Translations under genes and position numbers: made by a program
Shown: positions 25,450 to 34,937 of the stretch, piece after piece
Position numbering within the stretch: position 1 is the stretch's first letter
How the letters are laid out: every line of letters starts with the position of its first letter
DNA from: Anaerosacchariphilus polymeriproducens
GTDB taxonomy: Bacteria; Bacillota; Clostridia; Lachnospirales; Lachnospiraceae
Assembly: GCF_003363435.1 (NCBI RefSeq)
Contig: NZ_QRCT01000050.1
Span: 186,001-250,000, forward strand
Direction: 5' to 3'
Length of the DNA: 64,000 nucleotides
The notes under the pieces: model-generated
Database searches by the model: none
What the model was told of the DNA's origin: nothing
Seen by the model: the letters and a program-made list of their open reading frames with translations, nothing else

Positions 25450-26508
25450 ATGCTGATATCTCAAGACAAAATTTTACAAGAAGATATAGAAAACATAGTT
25501 TCATCTTCAATGCTGAAATGGGATAAATTCAAAGACACAAGAATATTAATAACCGGTGCAACAGGATTGCTTGGAAGTCAAATTGTTAGAACATTGATGT
25601 TGGCTAATGAAATTCGAGATTTAAATTTGAAAGTATTTGCTTTAGTAAGAAGTAAAGAAAAAGCAGAGAAAGTTTTCTCAGAAATTGATAAAAACGATAA
25701 TTTGAATTTTATAGTTCAGGATATTCAAGATAAATTGGATATTCAAGAGTCTATTGATTATATTATACATGGAGCCAGTATGACATCATCAAAGAGTTTT
25801 GTGGAACAGCCGGTAGAAACGATTTATACCAGTATTGAAGGGTGCAATAATATTTTTGAATTTGCAAAAAATACAGCTTGTAAAGGCTGCGTCTATCTGT
25901 CTTCCATGGAAGTTTATGGTATAACGCAAAAGAAGGAAATTATGGAGGAAGATTTAGGTTATTTAAATCCATTAACGCCCAGAAGCAGCTATTCTGAAGG
26001 AAAAAGAATGTGCGAATGTCTGGCAGTATCCTATATGAGCGAATATCAAGTTCCGATAAAGGTCATCCGATTGACACAGACTTTTGGTCCCGGCGTAAGT
26101 AAAGAAGACAACAGGGTGTTCGCACAGTTTGCAAAGTGCACTCTGGAAAAATCAGATATTATTTTGCATACAAAAGGAGAAACGACAAGAAACTATTGTT
26201 ATACCAAAGATGCAATCACAGCTATATTATTAGTACTTCTTGACGGAAAAGAAGGAGAAGCTTATAATGTCGCAAATGAGGAAACTGCAATTTCAATTTA
26301 TGATATGGCAAAAATGCTTGTTGATCGATATGCGAATGGTGAGTTTGAGGTGAAAATTCAATTAGAAGACGAATCGAAACATGGCTATAATCCAGTTAAT
26401 AGGACCTGCATCAGCAGTAAAAAAATAAATGGACTGGGATGGCAGCCAAGTGTTGGGTTAGAAGAGGCTTTTGAAAGAATGATTCAAAGTATGAAAGATA
26501 CAGATTGA
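25450..26508 (+). CDS. NAD-dependent epimerase/dehydratase family protein (extended SDR)
   Basis: A 352-residue extended short-chain dehydrogenase acting on nucleotide sugars or polyol-phosphates. The NAD-binding GATGLLG lies at residues 36-42, the catalytic tyrosine and lysine are in SSYSEGKRMCE, and the substrate half ends with LGWQPSVGLEEAFERM, usual for sugar epimerases. It follows the IspD-like gene by 15 bases. The LicD/IspD/SDR order suggests that it supplies or modifies the CDP-activated unit, as the SDR half of Bcs1-type enzymes does for CDP-ribitol; the exact substrate is unknown. Confidence 0.85.
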   Translation: MLISQDKILQEDIENIVSSSMLKWDKFKDTRILITGATGLLGSQIVRTLMLANEIRDLNLKVFALVRSKEKAEKVFSEIDKNDNLNFIVQDIQDKLDIQESIDYIIHGASMTSSKSFVEQPVETIYTSIEGCNNIFEFAKNTACKGCVYLSSMEVYGITQKKEIMEEDLGYLNPLTPRSSYSEGKRMCECLAVSYMSEYQVPIKVIRLTQTFGPGVSKEDNRVFAQFAKCTLEKSDIILHTKGETTRNYCYTKDAITAILLVLLDGKEGEAYNVANEETAISIYDMAKMLVDRYANGEFEVKIQLEDESKHGYNPVNRTCISSKKINGLGWQPSVGLEEAFERMIQSMKDTD

Positions 26509-26518
26509 AAGGAATTCT

Positions 26519-27445
26519 ATGAATAAATCAGTTGCAGTATTAATGAGTACGTATAATGGTGAAAAATATATACGTGAACAAATAGATAGTGTATTGGTAC
26601 AAAAAAATGTGGATATCAGCTTAATTGTACGAGATGATAGTTCAAAGGATGGTACGACCAGTATTCTGAAGGAATATGAGAAAGCCGGAAAACTGAGGTT
26701 GCTTACAGGGATAAATATGGGTGTTGGAAATAGTTTTATGGAATTATTGTACCAGTCGCCGGATGCAGATTATTATGCTTTTTGTGATCAAGACGATATT
26801 TGGCTGCAAAATAAAATGGAAGTGGCAATTACTAAGTTAGAAAAACTGGAGACAAAAGCACCGGGATTATATATTTCTAATCAAACCTTAGTAAATGAAG
26901 ATGGTAAAAAAATAAAAACTCGTTATCAAACGGAACCAAAACATAAGTTAGAAAATGTAATCTTTGCAAATTATATTGCCGGATGCACAATGGTCATGAA
27001 CCAAAATTTGAGAAATATTCTGATTCAGCAAAAGCATAGACCGTCGCAAGAGTTTTTAGAATTGCGAATACATGATGTATGGGTCATGCTTGTTGCAAAT
27101 TTATCCGGTAAAATTATTTATGATAAAAATTCTTATATCTTATATAGACAACACCAGAATAATGTTGTAGGCGCAAAAAGTATGGCTTTACATGAGAAGC
27201 TTCATGACAAATACAAGCGAATGGTAACAAAAAAATATAAAAAGGCTCGAAGCAAGACAGCAATAGAATTACAACGTTGTTTTGAGGGAGAGATAAGTCA
27301 GAAAGATAAAGAAATCCTAACTCTTTTTCAACATGCAAATTCAATTAGAGGTGTATACAACATAATGAATCATCCGAAACTTAAAAAAGCTATATTAGGA
27401 AACAAGGTGATATTTGTAATGAAGAGTTTAACAGGATGGATATAA
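26519..27445 (+). CDS. GT2 family glycosyltransferase (rhamnosyltransferase-like)
   Basis: A 308-residue GT-A enzyme. The N-terminus VAVLMSTYNGEKYIREQIDSVLVQ and the metal-binding region FCDQDDIWLQNKM are characteristic of GT2 rhamnosyl/galactosyl transferases of capsule loci. HDVWVMLVANLSG follows in the acceptor half. It adds one sugar to the lipid-linked repeat unit in the cytoplasm. Eleven bases separate it from the SDR gene, and a polymerase gene follows. Confidence 0.9.
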   Translation: MNKSVAVLMSTYNGEKYIREQIDSVLVQKNVDISLIVRDDSSKDGTTSILKEYEKAGKLRLLTGINMGVGNSFMELLYQSPDADYYAFCDQDDIWLQNKMEVAITKLEKLETKAPGLYISNQTLVNEDGKKIKTRYQTEPKHKLENVIFANYIAGCTMVMNQNLRNILIQQKHRPSQEFLELRIHDVWVMLVANLSGKIIYDKNSYILYRQHQNNVVGAKSMALHEKLHDKYKRMVTKKYKKARSKTAIELQRCFEGEISQKDKEILTLFQHANSIRGVYNIMNHPKLKKAILGNKVIFVMKSLTGWI

Positions 27446-27473
27446 CATTCTTCGATAGAAAAGGAAGTTTCAT

Positions 27474-28763
27474 ATGAAATTGGATGAAATAATTAAAATA
27501 CCAAATATAAAATTAAAAAGTTTATTTTCACTATTAATTGCAGTGAATGCAATTATACTTATGGAACCATATTTTGTTTGGACAACCTATCATAAAGGCA
27601 TTTTGACACCATTGATAAACATTATGATTATTTTAAATCTGATTGCGATGGCAGTTATGATTTATTACTTGGGAGAAACGGTCAAAATGAAAAATCTGTT
27701 TATCTGTGGAGTGTTTTTATTTATATGCGTGTGGCAATATTATATTGGAACATTAACGACTCCTGGATTTAGTATAGGGAGTTTGTGTATTATAAGTACG
27801 ATTTGTTTATTTATCTTATTGGATAAGGAGACACAGGCGGAAGCTTTTCGTATCTTTGCATGGTTGTTCGCAATCGCTATTTTACCAAGTATTATTTACT
27901 TTATTTTGAAAAGCATAGGTGTTTCCATGCCAATGAATATTCTTGAGTCAGAGCATATAGTGAAGGTCGCGACTGGAAAATATTATGAACAATATTTTGG
28001 AGGATTATTGATAGTCAATCCTTCAGCGAAAGAAATCCGATTATGTGGAATTTTCGATGAACCCGGGGTAGTTGGAACGTTCTGTGCTATAATCTTAGCA
28101 GCAGAAGGATTGAGGTTCAAAAAATCAATCAGAAATGTCATACTATTGTTAGGTGGTATTTTGTCACTTTCTTTGGCATTTTATCTTCTTCTTTTTATTA
28201 TGATCATGCAGCAGGCGTATTTCAATGGATTCAAAAAGACAATACGTGTCTGTATTTTGGCAATTGCGGTTATCGTATTATTTTTTAATATAAAGTCAAA
28301 TAATAAGTATATAAAATTGATACAGAACAGGTTTGACTTCCAAAGCAGTGCTGTTATTAAAAATAACAGGACAAATGAGGGGTTCAATAACGTGTTTGAA
28401 AAATTTATAGAAGATAAAAATAGCGATTTTTGGATAGGAAATGGTTATGAAGCTTCAGAGAAGAATGATCAGATGTATGGCAGTGCTTCTTATAAAAATT
28501 TAATATACAACCATGGAGTATTAGGGTTTCTTATTATTATGGCATGGCTAGCAGGAGTTGCAATTTTGTATGGAGGACTAAATTACAATACGATTATTTT
28601 TAGCAGTATATTTTTAATATCCGTTTATCAAAGGCCTTATATACTGAAAGTACCATATATGCTTGTGTTCTTCGGAGCTTTAGCATTGATTCGTTTAGAA
28701 GAGAAGTCCCCCAGTGAAAGCAAATTGAAAGTTAGGAGAGAAATATGTCTAAAGATATCTTAG
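27474..28763 (+). CDS. Wzy-like O-antigen/capsule polymerase
   Basis: A 429-residue polytopic membrane protein with about ten to eleven helices and a loop containing LCGIFDEPGVVGTF and later GNGYEASEKND, segments typical of Wzy-type polymerases. It would join undecaprenyl-linked repeat units outside the membrane, fed by the flippase at 32.1 kb. The start ATG follows AAAAGGAAG. Its end overlaps the next glycosyltransferase by 19 bases. Wzy proteins are poorly conserved, so the call rests on topology and context. Confidence 0.75.
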   Translation: MKLDEIIKIPNIKLKSLFSLLIAVNAIILMEPYFVWTTYHKGILTPLINIMIILNLIAMAVMIYYLGETVKMKNLFICGVFLFICVWQYYIGTLTTPGFSIGSLCIISTICLFILLDKETQAEAFRIFAWLFAIAILPSIIYFILKSIGVSMPMNILESEHIVKVATGKYYEQYFGGLLIVNPSAKEIRLCGIFDEPGVVGTFCAIILAAEGLRFKKSIRNVILLLGGILSLSLAFYLLLFIMIMQQAYFNGFKKTIRVCILAIAVIVLFFNIKSNNKYIKLIQNRFDFQSSAVIKNNRTNEGFNNVFEKFIEDKNSDFWIGNGYEASEKNDQMYGSASYKNLIYNHGVLGFLIIMAWLAGVAILYGGLNYNTIIFSSIFLISVYQRPYILKVPYMLVFFGALALIRLEEKSPSESKLKVRREICLKIS

Positions 28764-29674
28764 TTTCTATTCCAATCTTAATTTATAATAATAGCACATT
28801 TCTTAAAAAGACGGTTGATTCTGTTTTAAAACAAACCTATCCTTCTATGGAAGTTATTATTAGTGACGACTGTTCAAAAAATTATGATGAAGTGTTGATA
28901 GAAAAACAAAAAAGAAGGTTAGAAGAGCAAGGGATAAAAGTAATTATTAACCACAATGAAGAGAATATTGGGACAGTTAAACATTTAAACAAAGTTATAG
29001 ATATTATGACAGGACAGATTATGTGTAACTTAGCATGTGGAGACTGCTTTTACAATAAAGATACCATTCGAACGATTGTAAAACATTTTCAAAATAGTAA
29101 TTATTTAGTTTTGACAGCAAAAAGAATGTGTATTAATGAAGAAAATGAAAAAGAATTATTTATATTACCTTCAAAAGTCGAACAACGGATTATTGAAAAA
29201 AGTAGAAAGAAAACATTAAATTTAATCTGTAATCGTAATGTAATTAGTGGTTCCGTTACTTATTACCATCGAAATGTTTTTGAGAAGTATGGGAAGTTTG
29301 ATGAGAGAATGAGACTTTTGGAAGACTGGCCATATTATATAAAATTGTTAATGGCTAATGAAAAAATTGGGTTTCTTGATGAAATCACAATCTTATATCG
29401 ATGGGGTGGTGTATCAAACAGCAAAAAGAGACATCCACTATTAATCAAAGATGAAGAAATATTAATTAATGAAATTTTATTGAAGAATAAAAATAAATTT
29501 ACATTGAGTACTCGGCGTATGTTAGAATTTCGTAATATACGGCAATTTGGGGATAGAAGTAAATTAGGGTTGTTTTATTATATTTCACATATTGATGTAG
29601 TTACAAAATGGGTGTATTGGTATAAGAAAAAGAAGGTTCAGAACAAGAGATTAATTAAGAAAGCGCAATGTTAG
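28745..29674 (+). CDS. GT2 family glycosyltransferase
   Basis: A 309-residue GT2 enzyme with LVSIPILIYNNSTFLKKTVDSVLKQTYP at the N-terminus, the nucleotide-binding IISDDCSK, and an ED segment in MRLLEDWPYYIKLL that is the usual catalytic base region. The normal DxD is replaced by ACGDCFYNKD, close to the common AxGD form. It follows the Wzy-like gene with a 19-base overlap and precedes the dTDP-sugar cassette. It probably adds a repeat-unit sugar, donor unknown. Confidence 0.88.
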   Translation: MSKDILVSIPILIYNNSTFLKKTVDSVLKQTYPSMEVIISDDCSKNYDEVLIEKQKRRLEEQGIKVIINHNEENIGTVKHLNKVIDIMTGQIMCNLACGDCFYNKDTIRTIVKHFQNSNYLVLTAKRMCINEENEKELFILPSKVEQRIIEKSRKKTLNLICNRNVISGSVTYYHRNVFEKYGKFDERMRLLEDWPYYIKLLMANEKIGFLDEITILYRWGGVSNSKKRHPLLIKDEEILINEILLKNKNKFTLSTRRMLEFRNIRQFGDRSKLGLFYYISHIDVVTKWVYWYKKKKVQNKRLIKKAQC

Positions 29675-29695
29675 TTTGTGTAGAAAGGAAGAAAC

Positions 29696-30121
29696 ATGTA
29701 TAATACGGGAATGTTAAAATTCAGATGCATAAAAGATCAATATGGACATTTGACTCCTATTGAAGCAACGAATGATATACCATTTGAAGTGAAACGGATT
29801 TACTATATTACAAATGTAGAATCAAATGTGACAAGAGGATTTCATTCACACAAAAAATTGCATCAGGTTCTAATCTGTGTCAATGGGTCTGTAAAAATCC
29901 GTTTAAAAATTCCGAATGATCAAAGTACAGTTGAATTAAATGATAAATCAGAAGGTTTGTATATTGGACCTATGGTTTGGAGGGAAATGTATGATTTCTC
30001 TGAAGGTGCAGTATTATTGGTATTGGCATCTGAACATTATGATGAAAATGATTATATTAGAAATTATGATTTTTACGTAAATGAAGCAAAAAAGACATTT
30101 GATGATGAATCAGACATTTGA
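29696..30121 (+). CDS. dTDP-4-keto-6-deoxyhexose 3,4-ketoisomerase (FdtA/QdtA-like cupin)
   Basis: A 141-residue cupin of the FdtA/QdtA/WxcM family. The active-site strand reads GFHSHKKLHQVLICVNGS with the two conserved histidines, and IYYITNVESNVTRG precedes it. These enzymes convert dTDP-4-keto-6-deoxyglucose to the 3-keto isomer before transamination. The next two genes are an acyltransferase and an aminotransferase of the matching type, so the trio would make a dTDP-3-acylamino-3,6-dideoxyhexose. RmlA and RmlB, needed to supply the substrate, are not in the window. Confidence 0.9.
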   Translation: MYNTGMLKFRCIKDQYGHLTPIEATNDIPFEVKRIYYITNVESNVTRGFHSHKKLHQVLICVNGSVKIRLKIPNDQSTVELNDKSEGLYIGPMVWREMYDFSEGAVLLVLASEHYDENDYIRNYDFYVNEAKKTFDDESDI

Positions 30122-30135
30122 GAGGAGGCCGTTTC

Positions 30136-30936
30136 GTGGTAAAAAAAGGTAACAACGTAATAGTCAAAGAAGGAGTAATACTTGGTGAAAATGTTGTTTT
30201 GGAGGACGATGTTTTTATTGATTATAATTGTATTATTAGAGATAATGTAACTTTAAAAAAAGGAACTATGGTAGGTGCTAATTGCATTTTAGGAGAATAT
30301 CAGATGGATTTCTTTAAGACTAGAAATCCCGGCAAACATCCACTAGTAATTGGCGAGAATGCAATAATCAGAAGCGGAACCATTATTTATGGAGATTCAA
30401 CGATTGGAGATCATTTTCAGACAGGACATAATGTTACCATTCGTGAAAAAGCCAAAATTGGAAATCATGTAAGCTTCGGTACTTTATCTGATATTCAAGG
30501 GGATTGTGAAATTGGAAATTATGTAAGAGCTCATAGTAATGTGCATATTGGTCAAAAATCAGTAATAGATGATTTTGTTTGGATTTTCCCTTATACAGTC
30601 CTGATGAATGATCCAACACCACCATCAGAAGTTATGCTTGGCGTGCACATTGAATCATTTGCTATTGTTGCGACCGGTAGTTTATTACTCCCTGGAGTAA
30701 CGGTTGAAAAGGATACTCTTATTGCTGCAGGTTCCGTTGTTATCAAAGATGTGAAAGAAACTTCTATTGTTGGAGGGAATCCGGCAAAAGTCATCTCAGA
30801 TATATCCAAAATAAAGAATCGTTTTACAGGTGAAAAAGTATACCCATGGAGATATACTTTTAAAAGAGGTATGCCTTGGGAAGATAGTGATTATGATACA
30901 TGGTATGCTCAGATTGAAAAGCAATTGAAAATCTAA
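30136..30936 (+). CDS. Hexapeptide-repeat sugar N-acyltransferase (FdtC/QdtC-like)
   Basis: A 266-residue left-handed beta-helix acyltransferase with many isoleucine-patch hexapeptides from residue 5 to about 215, including GHNVTIREKAKIGNH and the NPAKVI motif near the end of the helix, then a basic C-terminal tail. It would N-acetylate the 3-amino sugar made by the neighbouring aminotransferase. The GTG start at 30136 has AGAGGAGG seven bases upstream and is preferred to a TTG at 30118 that overlaps the preceding stop. Confidence 0.86.
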   Translation: MVKKGNNVIVKEGVILGENVVLEDDVFIDYNCIIRDNVTLKKGTMVGANCILGEYQMDFFKTRNPGKHPLVIGENAIIRSGTIIYGDSTIGDHFQTGHNVTIREKAKIGNHVSFGTLSDIQGDCEIGNYVRAHSNVHIGQKSVIDDFVWIFPYTVLMNDPTPPSEVMLGVHIESFAIVATGSLLLPGVTVEKDTLIAAGSVVIKDVKETSIVGGNPAKVISDISKIKNRFTGEKVYPWRYTFKRGMPWEDSDYDTWYAQIEKQLKI

Positions 30937-30957
30937 AAAAGAGAGAGAAGTGAAGAT

Positions 30958-32052
30958 ATGAAAATTCCATTTGTTTCTTTTGAGACAATGCATAATGAGA
31001 TAAAAGATGAAATGATAGGTTCTTTTCAAAGAGTATTGGAAAAAAATATGTTTATTAAAGGAGAAGAACTTGAAAAATTCGAACAAGAATACGCGAATTA
31101 TTGTGGTACAAAATATTGTGTCGGATGTGGAAATGGTCTGGATGCATTATATTTAATATTGAAAGCGTATGATATAGGAAATGGTGATGAAGTCATCATT
31201 CCTTCTAATACATTTATTGCAACAGCTCTTGCAGTTTCTTATGCGGGTGCAGTGCCGGTATTGGTCGAACCTGAAAATGACAGCTATTTAATAAATCCGA
31301 AGTTAATTGAGGAAAAAATAACGGATAAGACCAAAGCTATTATTCCTGTACATTTGTATGGATCTATAGCAGATATGGATGAAATAAATCAGATAGCAAA
31401 AAAATACAGTTTGAAAGTAATTGAAGATAGTGCTCAGGCTCATGGAGCATTATATAAAGGAAAAAGAGCAGGCAGTTTAGGTGATGCGGCAGGATTTAGT
31501 TTTTATCCCGGAAAGAATCTGGGTGCACTAGGCGATGGTGGTGCTGTTGTTACGAATGATGAGGAGCTTGCTGAAAAAGTTAGAGCGTTGGGAAATTATG
31601 GTTCCAAAATAAAATATCATCATATTCTGCAAGGAAATAATTCTCGATTAGATGAAGTACAGGCTGCTTTTTTACGTATTAAATTACATGAGTTAGATAA
31701 ATGGAATCATAAGAGGAATGAAATAGCTTCCATGTATCTGGATGGCATTCAGAATAATAAAATTATTATGCCAAAAGTTTATGATGAAAAATATTCAGTT
31801 TGGCATGTATTTGTCGTTCGTACAGAAAATAGAGATGAATTTGAAAAATACTTAAATCAAAATGGAATCGGAACTACAATTCACTACCCTATACCAATTC
31901 ATATGCAGGAGTCTTATTTAAGTTTGGGAATAGAGGAAGGTTCACTCCCGATTTCGGAAGAACTTGCAAAAACAGTAATTAGTCTTCCGATGTATTACGG
32001 ATTGAAAGAGGAGGAGATTAATTACATAATTAATATAATTAATCAATATTAG
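30958..32052 (+). CDS. dTDP-3-amino-3,6-dideoxyhexose transaminase (FdtB/QdtB-like)
   Basis: A 364-residue DegT/DnrJ/EryC1 aminotransferase. The opening [16 protein letters not shown], the [14 protein letters not shown] segment, [11 protein letters not shown] and the PLP lysine K186 in [14 protein letters not shown] place it in the FdtB/QdtB/VioA branch acting on dTDP-3-keto sugars. It completes the ketoisomerase/acyltransferase/aminotransferase cassette. It is distinct from the PglE-like enzyme at 17.5 kb, whose lysine lies in NGNK. The flippase gene starts five bases after its stop. Confidence 0.92.
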   Translation: MKIPFVSFETMHNEIKDEMIGSFQRVLEKNMFIKGEELEKFEQEYANYCGTKYCVGCGNGLDALYLILKAYDIGNGDEVIIPSNTFIATALAVSYAGAVPVLVEPENDSYLINPKLIEEKITDKTKAIIPVHLYGSIADMDEINQIAKKYSLKVIEDSAQAHGALYKGKRAGSLGDAAGFSFYPGKNLGALGDGGAVVTNDEELAEKVRALGNYGSKIKYHHILQGNNSRLDEVQAAFLRIKLHELDKWNHKRNEIASMYLDGIQNNKIIMPKVYDEKYSVWHVFVVRTENRDEFEKYLNQNGIGTTIHYPIPIHMQESYLSLGIEEGSLPISEELAKTVISLPMYYGLKEEEINYIINIINQY

Positions 32053-32057
32053 AAGAA

Positions 32058-33470
32058 ATGAAGAAATTAAAGTTATTTATTGAAAACTTTTTAGCATATG
32101 GGCTTGTTAATATACTAAATAAAATTGTACCATTGATCATGTTGCCAATATTAGCAAAAATATTGAAAGATACGGCTGATTTTGGTGTTTTCGATATGTT
32201 CATTACAATTATCAATTTTGGTTCAGCATTCGCTGTTTTAGGTGTTTATGATTCTATGTTCCGAGAATATTTTGAAAAAGATAGTGAAGATTATAAAGCA
32301 AAGGTCACTTCTTCGGCAATGGTTATCGTATTCATTGCCTCAATGATTGTTATGTTTTTCATGATACTATTTAGGGCTGCTTTTTCAAAAATATTTTTTG
32401 GAAATTATAATTGTATTAACATTGTTATTATGTCAGCTGTTGGAATATTTTTTATGGCAAATAGAAATATTATTTCAGCGCCAACACGGATACAAAATAA
32501 GAGGAAAATATATGTAGTTTCAGGGTTACTGAATTCTTTGGGATATTATTTATTAGCCATTTATTTGTTGCAAAAAGGTTTCGGATATAATGGAATGATT
32601 TATGCAAATTTGATTGCATCAATAATTATATTTGCTTTCTTCTTAAAAATAAATTATAAACATTTTAGTTTCAAAAAATATGACAAGCCGGTTGCAAAAG
32701 AGTTATTACGTGTTGGACTGCCTACCTTACCGGTTTTTTTAATATATTGGGTATTCAGTTCTTTTGATAAGATTATCATAATGAATGTATTAGGTGCTGG
32801 GCAACAAGGGATATATTCCATGGGTCTGCGTGTAGCATCAGTAAGTCAGCTTATTTATTCAGCTTTCGCAGGAGGCTGGCAGTATTTTGCTTTTTCTACT
32901 ATGAAAGACGACGATCAAGTGGGAATGACATCAAAAATTTTTGAATACCTTGGCGTTATATCATTAATCATGTTCGCTATCGTTACACCAATGAGTAATT
33001 GGGTATTTCAATTATTTTTCTCAGGGGATTTTGAAAAAGCGGGAGTTGTATTTCCATATTTGTTTTTGTCACCTTTACTATTAATGGTGTTTCAAGTCGC
33101 AAGTAATCAGCTTTTGGTAGTGAAAAAGACATATATGATCACGGGCTCCTTGTGCATTGGAGTGATAGTAAACGTAGTATTGAACTATGTACTTATTGAT
33201 AAATTCGGTATTAAAGGCTGCTCTGCTGCAACTTTAATTGGATACATCGTATCCGTTATTCTTATTGTAGCAATTACCACCAAAATGGATCTGTTGAAAA
33301 TAAAAGGAAGATTTGGTATTGTTTCCTTAATTGCTGCTATAAGTACTTTTTTATTATTTATTGGGAACAACTATTATATTATTGGAATGATTGCAGTATG
33401 TATCTCAACAATTGTACTTTATATGCCTGATTTTAAAAATTTAATTTTACTAATTAAAAATAGAAAGTAA
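32058..33470 (+). CDS. Wzx-like oligosaccharide flippase
   Basis: A 470-residue protein with about twelve to fourteen hydrophobic helices and a positively charged N-terminus typical of the polysaccharide-exporter/MATE-like Wzx family. It contains VGLPTLPVFLIYWVFSSFDKI, the usual mid-protein helix motif. It would flip the undecaprenyl-linked repeat unit across the membrane for the Wzy-type polymerases at 14.6 or 27.5 kb. Spacing to both neighbours is short. The Shine-Dalgarno is weak (AGAAGA), suggesting coupling to the aminotransferase. Confidence 0.9.
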   Translation: MKKLKLFIENFLAYGLVNILNKIVPLIMLPILAKILKDTADFGVFDMFITIINFGSAFAVLGVYDSMFREYFEKDSEDYKAKVTSSAMVIVFIASMIVMFFMILFRAAFSKIFFGNYNCINIVIMSAVGIFFMANRNIISAPTRIQNKRKIYVVSGLLNSLGYYLLAIYLLQKGFGYNGMIYANLIASIIIFAFFLKINYKHFSFKKYDKPVAKELLRVGLPTLPVFLIYWVFSSFDKIIIMNVLGAGQQGIYSMGLRVASVSQLIYSAFAGGWQYFAFSTMKDDDQVGMTSKIFEYLGVISLIMFAIVTPMSNWVFQLFFSGDFEKAGVVFPYLFLSPLLLMVFQVASNQLLVVKKTYMITGSLCIGVIVNVVLNYVLIDKFGIKGCSAATLIGYIVSVILIVAITTKMDLLKIKGRFGIVSLIAAISTFLLFIGNNYYIIGMIAVCISTIVLYMPDFKNLILLIKNRK

Positions 33471-33491
33471 AGTTGAGAAAGGAATTGAAAC

Positions 33492-34916
33492 ATGGTATTC
33501 TCGAGTAAGTTATTTTTATTTATATTTTTGCCGGCAGTATTAGGTATTTATTTTTTATTGCCCAAAAAGATGAGAAATGTATTTTTGTTTTTTGTTAGTT
33601 TATTGTTCTATGGATGGGGAGAACCAAAATTTGTTTTCGCTTTACTGACATCGGTACTTTTAAACTATATATTAGGCTTATTAGTAGATAAATATCGAGA
33701 TGATAAATTTAAAATTAGAATATTAATGGTAATTTTAGTCTTGTTTAATATTGGGTTATTGATAGTCTTTAAATATCTTAATTTTATTATACGCAATTTA
33801 AATTTAATAGTGGAAGGAAGAATTCCACAGACCAATATTGCATTGCCCATTGGAATTTCATTTTTTACTTTCCAGGCAATGTCTTATGTAATTGATATTT
33901 ATAGAAAACGTGGAGAAGTGCAAAAAAACCCATTGAATGTTGGTTTGTATGTGGCTTTATTTCCTCAATTAGTTGCTGGACCGATTGTTAGATATGAAAC
34001 AGTGGCTTACGAAATTAATCACCGGAAAGAAAAACTTGATGAGTTTGCATTTGGGGTAAAACGGTTTTTAGAGGGATTAGCAAAAAAAGTCTTAATTGCA
34101 AATACGCTTGCAATAGTAGCTGACAAAGCTTTTGCAATAGCTGGAGCAGGAACATTAAGCATATCATTTGCATGGCTCGGTGCGGTTGCATACTCTTTGC
34201 AATTGTTCTTCGATTTTTCGGGATATTCAGAGATGGCGATTGGATTGGGGCTAATGTTTGGGTTCCATTTTGAAGAAAACTTTAATTATCCATATATTTC
34301 AAAGTCTGTTTCCGAATTTTGGAGAAGGTGGCATATTTCTTTAGGCACTTGGTTTAGAGATTATGTTTATATATCGCTTGGAGGTTCCAGAGTAAAATCT
34401 AAGTTACTTTTGTTTCGCAATTTATTTGCAGTCTGGTTTTTAACAGGAGTATGGCATGGCGCGAACTGGACGTTTATTGCATGGGGACTTATGTATTTTG
34501 TTTTAATTGCATTTGAGAAATTTTCCGGCTATCCTGAGCGATTTAAATATAAGGTTTCTAAAATAACTTATCAGCTTTTTACAATTATCTGTGTAATATG
34601 TGGATGGGTTTTATTCCGTTCCAATTCCATTCATCAGGGAGTTTATTTTTTAAAAACTATGTTTGGGATTTCCGGAAACCAGATATTTGACTCAAGTGCG
34701 TTATTTTATTTTAAAGAATATTTCATTTACTTTGTTTTTGCTTTCCTTTTATCGACACCAATATTTAAATGGCTGGTAGAAAAAATCAGTAATAAAGAAA
34801 AAGCAATTAAAATCTATAAAATTGCAATGCCCATCGTATACAGTTTTATATTTATTGTAGTGATTGCGGAATTAGTAGTAAATACACACAATCCATTTAT
34901 TTACTTTAACTTTTAA
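33492..34916 (+). CDS. MBOAT family O-acyltransferase (AlgI/DltB-like)
   Basis: A 474-residue membrane-bound O-acyltransferase with about eleven helices. Family motifs are FFDFSGYSEMAIGLGLMFG, SEFWRRWHISLGTWFRDYVYI and the catalytic histidine H322 in LTGVWHGANWTF. Such proteins pass acetyl groups across the membrane to extracytoplasmic acceptors. The next gene encodes an AlgX/AlgJ-type DHHW protein, the usual partner, so the pair probably O-acetylates the exported polysaccharide. D-alanylation (DltB) is unlikely since dltA, dltC and dltD are absent. Confidence 0.92.
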   Translation: MVFSSKLFLFIFLPAVLGIYFLLPKKMRNVFLFFVSLLFYGWGEPKFVFALLTSVLLNYILGLLVDKYRDDKFKIRILMVILVLFNIGLLIVFKYLNFIIRNLNLIVEGRIPQTNIALPIGISFFTFQAMSYVIDIYRKRGEVQKNPLNVGLYVALFPQLVAGPIVRYETVAYEINHRKEKLDEFAFGVKRFLEGLAKKVLIANTLAIVADKAFAIAGAGTLSISFAWLGAVAYSLQLFFDFSGYSEMAIGLGLMFGFHFEENFNYPYISKSVSEFWRRWHISLGTWFRDYVYISLGGSRVKSKLLLFRNLFAVWFLTGVWHGANWTFIAWGLMYFVLIAFEKFSGYPERFKYKVSKITYQLFTIICVICGWVLFRSNSIHQGVYFLKTMFGISGNQIFDSSALFYFKEYFIYFVFAFLLSTPIFKWLVEKISNKEKAIKIYKIAMPIVYSFIFIVVIAELVVNTHNPFIYFNF

Positions 34917-34937
34917 TAACAAATATAGAGGTGCGAA

